Source of the DNA: DASTCC01 sp035711465
GTDB taxonomy: Bacteria > Acidobacteriota > Vicinamibacteria > Vicinamibacterales > SCN-69-37
Length of the DNA: 9,421 nt
NCBI GenBank assembly: GCA_035711465.1
Contig: DASTCC010000364.1
Coordinates: 1-9,421, forward strand
Reading direction: 5' to 3'
Shown: positions 5,816-9,421 of the stretch, piece by piece
Numbering within the stretch: the stretch's first letter is position 1
Layout: the number at the start of each line of letters is the position of its first letter
Made by a program: the position numbers and the translations under genes
Notes under the pieces: generated by a model
Databases searched by the model: none
What the model was told of the DNA's origin: nothing
Seen by the model: only the letters and a program-made list of their open reading frames with translations

Positions 5816-6379
5816 TCAGGCACGAGACAAATACTCACCTGTCTCTGTATTGACGCGAATTCGATCGTTCTCATTGATGAACGACGGCACCGTGACGACG
5901 AGGCCGGTCTCGAGCGTGGCCGGCTTGACCTGCGCCGACGCGGTCGCGCCTTTGATGCCGGGGACGGTCTCGGTGACCTTCAGATCCACCGTCAGCGGCA
6001 GGTGGATGCCCACCGCCTCGCTCTCGTAGAACTCGACGTTGATCAGCGACTCGGGCAGCAGGTAGAGCGCGCTCTCGCCAAGCACTTCGGTCGAGAGGTG
6101 CACCTGCTCGTAGGTGCTGGTGTCCATGAAATGGTAGATGTCGCCGTCGCGGTAGAGGAACTGCATCTCCCGCTCGTCCAGCGTCGCGCGCTCGACGTCG
6201 TCTTCCGACCGGAACTTGTGGTCCATGAGCCGGTTCGACCGGATGTCGCGGAGCTTGGCGAGGACGTGGCCGCGCTTGTTTCCCGGGGTGATGTGATGCA
6301 GGTCGAGGACGCGGAGCAGATCCGTGCCCATCCTGATCAGATTGCCCTTCTTGAGGCGTGTCGCTTGAACTGAGCTCAT
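5816..6379 (-). CDS. efp: Elongation factor P (EF-P), atypical tip loop
   Basis: EF-P binds between the P and E sites of the ribosome and rescues stalling at polyproline stretches. The 187-residue length and three-domain layout match the family: an N-terminal KOW-like domain to about residue 65, then two OB-fold domains. LYRDGDIYHFMDTSTYEQ, DLKVTETVPGIKGATASAQVKPATLETG and the C-terminal RVNTETGEYLSR are diagnostic. In the domain I tip loop the protein reads TPGNKRGHV (31-39). Aligned on the Pro-Gly and on the downstream KLR with no gap, the residue that is modified Lys34 in E. coli is Asn34 here, followed by Lys35 and Arg36. I recall Asn at this place in some other EF-P subgroups, so it is probably a lineage trait. 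The start ATG at 6379-6377 has AGGAAG 12 bases upstream. tdk follows. Confidence 0.95.
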   Translation of the reverse strand: MSSVQATRLKKGNLIRMGTDLLRVLDLHHITPGNKRGHVLAKLRDIRSNRLMDHKFRSEDDVERATLDEREMQFLYRDGDIYHFMDTSTYEQVHLSTEVLGESALYLLPESLINVEFYESEAVGIHLPLTVDLKVTETVPGIKGATASAQVKPATLETGLVVTVPSFINENDRIRVNTETGEYLSRA

Positions 6380-6432
6380 CTCGTGCCGTCGCTTCCTAAA
6401 GCCGGCCGTCTTGCGGCTATGGTCAACATTCG

Positions 6433-6438
6433 ATTCTA
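6433..6438 (-). promoter_or_regulatory. Possible -10 element for efp
   Basis: On the minus strand this reads TAGAAT, five of six bases matching the sigma70 -10 consensus, in the 115-base divergent gap between efp and the Hsp20 gene. Transcription would start near 6425 and leave a leader of about 46 bases before the efp ATG, with AGGAAG inside it. I see no convincing -35 box at the right distance, so support is weak. The remainder of the gap (6380-6494) shows no CIRCE or other heat-shock operator that I can recognise. Confidence 0.3.
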
Positions 6439-6494
6439 GTCCATGCCGGCGGCTGGTTTCTTTTGGCCGGAGTTCGGCGGTAGTATCGGAAGGT

Positions 6495-6884
6495 ATGCCT
6501 TGGGATCCAATGCGCGACCTGCTGACGATGCAGGAGCGTCTGGAGAGCCTCTTCGGCCATGCGGGACCCGGTTGGGTGCCGCCCGTCGACCTCTCGGAGC
6601 TCGCCGATCGCTACGTGGTGACCATCGAAGTGCCGGGGCTCAGCCGCGACGCGCTTCAAATCGGATTCGATCGCGAGACGATGACGGTCCGCGGCCAGCG
6701 GCCGCTCGACTCCTGCTGCCCCGACCGCTACCAGCAACTCGAGCGCGGCCAGGGCCAGTTCTCGCGCTCGTTCCGCTTCGCCTCCGCGGTCAAGTCCGAC
6801 GAGGTGACGGCCGACCTCGCCGACGGCGTCCTCACCATCACGATCCCCAAGGCCGACGGCAATCGGCAGATCGCGATCGGCTGA
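6495..6884 (+). CDS. Small heat shock protein, Hsp20/alpha-crystallin family
   Basis: Small heat shock proteins are ATP-independent holdases that bind unfolding proteins in the cytoplasm. This one is 129 residues. A short N-terminal arm (1-29) starts with the common WDP...L..MQERLESLF pattern. The alpha-crystallin domain spans about 30-118 and ends in the signature ADGVLTITIPK (109-119). The tail carries an I-x-I motif at 126-128, used for oligomer assembly. Two adjacent cysteines (74-75) in the mid-domain loop are unusual. I chose ATG 6495 because it fits family N-termini; GGAAGG lies only one base upstream, too close for a normal ribosome site, and ATG 6510 is an alternative. TAGTAT at 6481-6486 could be a -10 box for a nearly leaderless message. 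The htrA-type gene follows after 19 bp, so the two probably form one stress operon. Confidence 0.93.
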   Translation: MPWDPMRDLLTMQERLESLFGHAGPGWVPPVDLSELADRYVVTIEVPGLSRDALQIGFDRETMTVRGQRPLDSCCPDRYQQLERGQGQFSRSFRFASAVKSDEVTADLADGVLTITIPKADGNRQIAIG

Positions 6885-6903
6885 TCGCATCGGCGGTAGA
6901 GCG

Positions 6904-8058
6904 ATGAAACGAGGCGGCATTCTTCTCGCAGCGGTGCTCGCCGGGTTCATCGGCGGCTTGATCGGCATGGCATGGTTCACGACCGCAGAGCCGACGAGCG
7001 CCGCGGCCCCGCAGCCGACGCCGGGTTCTCGCGGCGCGGTTCAGGCGCCGGGCGGCCTGCCCGACCTCACCGCCGTCGCCGAGCGCGCCGTCCAGGCCGC
7101 GGCCAACATCTCGTCGAAGCAGATCGTCCGGACGTCGAACTCGCCGTTCGCACGCGATCCGTTCTTCGAGTACTTCTTCGGCGGCCAGAATCCGTTCGGC
7201 GACTCGCTGCGGCAGGCGCAGAGCCTGGGCTCGGGCGTGATCGTCTCCGCGGACGGCTACGTGCTCACCAACAACCACGTGCTCGGCGAAGCCGGCGCGG
7301 AGATCACGGTGACGCTGCCGGACAACCGCGAGCTGGCCGCGCGCGTCATCGGCACCGATCAGATGACGGACCTCGCCGTCGTCAAGGTCAACGCCACCGG
7401 GCTGACGCCGCTGCCGTGGGGCGATTCGACGCAGCTCAAGATGGCCGAGTGGGTGCTGGCGGTCGGCAATCCGTTCGCGCTCAGCCACAGCGTCACCTTC
7501 GGCATCGTCTCGGCGGTGAGCCGGCCGAGCCCGGACCTCAGCGTCTACACCGATTTCATCCAGACCGACGCGGCGATCAACCCGGGCAACTCGGGCGGCG
7601 CGCTGGTCAACACCCGCGGCGAGCTCATCGGGATCAACAGCGCCATCTACTCCGAGACGGGCGGCTACCAGGGCATCGGCTTCGCGATTCCGTCGAACCT
7701 CGCGCGCCGGATCATGGACGAGCTCATCAAGAACGGCGAAGTGAAATGGGGCTCGATCGAAGGCGTCGGCTTCCGCCCGATCACGCCGGACCTGCTGCGG
7801 CGGGTCGAGATCTCGGCGACCAAGGGCGTGATCGTCTTCGAGATCTTCCGCACCTCGGAGGCCTACCGCGCCGGACTGCGGCCGGCCGACGTCATCACCT
7901 CGTTCAACGACAAGCCGATCGACGACATCACGCAGTTCATGCGTCTGCTCGCCGACACGCCGGTCGGCTCGCGCGCCAAGCTCGGCGTCCTGCGCAGCAC
8001 CGAGAAGCTCACGGTCGAAGTGCCGATCGTCTCGGCGCAGCCTCGCCGCCGGCGCTGA
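6904..8058 (+). CDS. Membrane-anchored HtrA/DegP-type serine protease (S1C) with one PDZ domain
   Basis: This is a 384-residue trypsin-like quality-control protease of the HtrA family, acting on misfolded proteins outside the cytoplasmic membrane. Residues 5-25 are hydrophobic after Lys2 and Arg3, and fit a signal anchor or uncleaved signal peptide. A Pro/Ala/Ser-rich linker covers about 28-50. The protease domain has the full triad: His125 in LTNNHVL, Asp156 in MTDLAVVKV and Ser230 in NPGNSGGAL. A single PDZ domain occupies about 282-377, making the layout DegS-like rather than the two-PDZ DegP type. The tail ends in four arginines. It starts 19 bp after the Hsp20 gene, linking cytoplasmic holdase and envelope protease in one probable transcript. 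Its last 50 bp overlap the 3' end of the convergent glycosylase gene. No good Shine-Dalgarno is seen. Confidence 0.95.
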   Translation: MKRGGILLAAVLAGFIGGLIGMAWFTTAEPTSAAAPQPTPGSRGAVQAPGGLPDLTAVAERAVQAAANISSKQIVRTSNSPFARDPFFEYFFGGQNPFGDSLRQAQSLGSGVIVSADGYVLTNNHVLGEAGAEITVTLPDNRELAARVIGTDQMTDLAVVKVNATGLTPLPWGDSTQLKMAEWVLAVGNPFALSHSVTFGIVSAVSRPSPDLSVYTDFIQTDAAINPGNSGGALVNTRGELIGINSAIYSETGGYQGIGFAIPSNLARRIMDELIKNGEVKWGSIEGVGFRPITPDLLRRVEISATKGVIVFEIFRTSEAYRAGLRPADVITSFNDKPIDDITQFMRLLADTPVGSRAKLGVLRSTEKLTVEVPIVSAQPRRRR

Positions 8059-8725
8059 CGATCGCGGGCCGCGCCGACGCGCGCTCGACTCGTCCCGACA
8101 CGCACGGATGGCCGGCGACGATGCAGCGCCACGGCCGCTCGGTGCCGACGGAGATGCCGATGCGCGTGGACCACGCGACCGGCGCCGGCCGATACCCGCG
8201 GTCCTCGATGCGCAACGCTCCGTCCGTCAGATCGGCGCAGTTCTGCGCCAGCGTGATGCCGAGCGCGACCGTCAGGTTGCCGGGACCGCGGCACAGATCG
8301 AGCGGAGGGATCGGCTGCGCCGCGTCGACGCGCGCGCCGCGCATGGCCCGGGCGCGCTGACGCCGGCGCTGCATCAGATCGATCCCCTCGACCGGCTCCA
8401 GCGCACGAATCAGAATCGCCGCCGGACTGCCCTCGGCTTCGGTTACGGCGTTCACCAGGTAGTGCATGCCGTAATTGAGATAGACGTAGGCGCGGCCCCC
8501 GGGACCGTAGAGCGGCGCGTTGCGCGGCGTCGGTCCGGGCGCGGCGTGGCAGGCGGGATCCGACTCGCCGATGTAGGCCTCGACCTCGACGATCATGCCT
8601 GCGGCGCGACGTCCGCGGACGTCGTGGACCAGCACCGTGCCGATGAGCTCGGCGGCGACGTCGAGCGTCGGCCGATGGTAGAACGCCGGCCCGAGCACGA
8701 CCGACGGCCCCGGGTCAGTCGCCAT
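8009..8725 (-). CDS. mpg: DNA-3-methyladenine glycosylase (AAG/MPG family)
   Basis: This monofunctional base-excision-repair enzyme removes alkylated purines such as 3-methyladenine and hypoxanthine. The active-site region VEVEAYIGESDPACHA (46-61) aligns with the human AAG segment carrying its general base Glu, base-stacking Tyr and His, here Glu49, Tyr51 and His60. Other family blocks are TPRN (66-69), YVYLNYGMHYLVN (80-92), LIRALEPVEG (105-114) and LCRGPGNLT (144-152). The expected end is near AGHPCVSGR (204-212). About 26 further residues, rich in Ala, Arg and Ser, extend to the TGA at 8009-8011. That tail overlaps the last 50 bp of the htrA-type gene on the other strand and may be a secondary extension. 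The ATG at 8725-8723 lies inside the last codons of uvrA (11 bp overlap), so translation is probably coupled to it. Confidence 0.95.
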   Translation of the reverse strand: MATDPGPSVVLGPAFYHRPTLDVAAELIGTVLVHDVRGRRAAGMIVEVEAYIGESDPACHAAPGPTPRNAPLYGPGGRAYVYLNYGMHYLVNAVTEAEGSPAAILIRALEPVEGIDLMQRRRQRARAMRGARVDAAQPIPPLDLCRGPGNLTVALGITLAQNCADLTDGALRIEDRGYRPAPVAWSTRIGISVGTERPWRCIVAGHPCVSGRVERASARPAIVSAGGEAAPRRSALRP

Positions 8726-9421
8726 GCGCGTGCTGCTGGCCCGCCAGGAGCACGCGTCGGAGATGCTGCCCGGTGTGGGACTTGCTGACCTCGGCGACCT
8801 GCTCGGGTGTGCCGGCGGCGACCAGATGCCCGCCGGCTTCGCCGCCCTCAGGCCCGAGATCGATGATCCAGTCGGCCGTCTTGAGAACGTCGAGGTTGTG
8901 CTCGATGACCAGCAGGCTGTGCCCGGCAGCGATCAGCTTCTTGAACGCCGCGAGCAGCTTGACGATGTCGTCGAAGTGGAGGCCGGTCGTCGGCTCGTCG
9001 AGGACGTAGAGCATTCGCTCGCCGCTCTGCGATCCGAGGTGCGACGCGATCTTGATCCGCTGCGCTTCCCCGCCCGACAGCGTCGTCGCCGGCTGCCCGA
9101 GCCGCAGGTAGCCCAGGCCTATTTCGTCGAGCACCTGAAGCCGGCGGAGTACTTTCGGCGAGCTGCCGAAGAAGGTCAGCGCTTCGCGGACCGTAAGGTC
9201 GAGCACCTGCCGGATCGAGCGCCCGCGGTAGCGCACTTCGAGCACCTGCGGCTTGAAGCGTTTGCCGTCGCACTGATCGCACGGCACGAAGACGTCCGCG
9301 AGGAACTGCATCTCGACGCGCACGCCGCCTTCGCCCTCGCACGTCTCGCACCGCCCGCCGGGCACGTTGAACGAGAAGTGACTGGCGGTCAGCCCGCGCG
9401 CCTTGGCGTCTTTCGTCGCCG
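8715..9421 (-). CDS. uvrA: Excinuclease ABC subunit A (UvrA), C-terminal part only
   Basis: UvrA is the ATP-driven damage sensor that loads UvrB in nucleotide excision repair. The window holds its last 234 residues; some 700 more lie beyond 9421, since the family is about 940 long. Counting from the first whole codon (9419-9417), the fragment has the C-terminal zinc finger with Cys24, Cys27, Cys47 and Cys50. The ABC signature LSGGEAQR is at 114-121, the Walker B segment VLDEPTTGLH at 139-148 and the switch His174 in IEHN. The residues before the zinc finger, FSFNVPGG, also match UvrA, so the frame truly continues rightward. A shorter start at the GTG 9365-9363 is not real. The C-terminus ends in a His/Gly-rich tail. 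The stop overlaps the mpg start by 11 bp, placing two DNA repair genes in one probable operon. Confidence 0.97.
   Translation of the reverse strand, partial: ATKDAKARGLTASHFSFNVPGGRCETCEGEGGVRVEMQFLADVFVPCDQCDGKRFKPQVLEVRYRGRSIRQVLDLTVREALTFFGSSPKVLRRLQVLDEIGLGYLRLGQPATTLSGGEAQRIKIASHLGSQSGERMLYVLDEPTTGLHFDDIVKLLAAFKKLIAAGHSLLVIEHNLDVLKTADWIIDLGPEGGEAGGHLVAAGTPEQVAEVSKSHTGQHLRRVLLAGQQHAHGD

Noticed and set aside
6395..6420. Small hairpin (AGCCG/CGGCT arms) in the efp leader
   Set aside because: Five-base arms with a loop of about 9 bases are expected by chance in GC-rich DNA.
6972..8360. 462-codon plus-strand frame
   Set aside because: It is an alternate frame of the HtrA-type gene that continues antisense to mpg; Arg/Gly-rich composition and no motifs.
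1..9421. A new defence, secretion or biosynthetic system
   Set aside because: Every substantial gene belongs to a known housekeeping family and there is no unexplained gene cluster; the novelty here lies in the intergenic repeats and individual residues.

Overview
This is a GC-rich, gene-dense stretch of bacterial chromosome built almost entirely from housekeeping genes. Protein sequences, gene order and very short gaps suggest an Acidobacteriota-like genome, possibly of the Vicinamibacteria type. That placement is an inference from the style of the proteins and repeats; no marker was compared with a database. I see no tRNA, rRNA, CRISPR array, transposase, phage gene or defence system.

Layout. 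Positions 1-4163 are read on the minus strand in the order uvrC, an M50 site-2 protease-like membrane protein, trpS, scpA; scpA runs off the left edge. The last three are tightly packed (13 bp overlap, then a 9 bp gap) and look like one operon. A CDP-alcohol phosphatidyltransferase (plus strand) diverges from uvrC. It converges on the minus-strand pair efp and tdk, which read leftward from 6379 to 5163. A small heat-shock protein and a membrane-anchored HtrA/DegP-type protease follow on the plus strand as a likely two-gene quality-control operon. The right end, minus strand, has uvrA (3' end only) overlapping an alkyladenine DNA glycosylase gene whose tail overlaps the 3' end of htrA.

Functional themes. 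DNA repair is represented three times (UvrC, UvrA, Mpg/Aag). Translation is represented by TrpS and EF-P, chromosome segregation by ScpA, proteolysis and folding by the M50 protease, Hsp20 and HtrA, lipid head-group synthesis by the CDP-alcohol phosphatidyltransferase, and nucleotide salvage by Tdk.

The least expected signal is between the genes. Three of the gaps (2274-2322, 5021-5140, 5751-5808) hold arrays of degenerate 7-base units, each with its own unit sequence. Two of the three are arranged as inverted arrays, giving a long imperfect hairpin between convergent genes and a perfect 30-base palindrome between efp and tdk. The shared 7-base period suggests one class of intergenic repeat. 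Two protein-level oddities also stand out: the EF-P loop has Asn where the modified Lys/Arg normally sits, and the CDP-alcohol phosphatidyltransferase signature has Thr in place of its near-invariant Arg.
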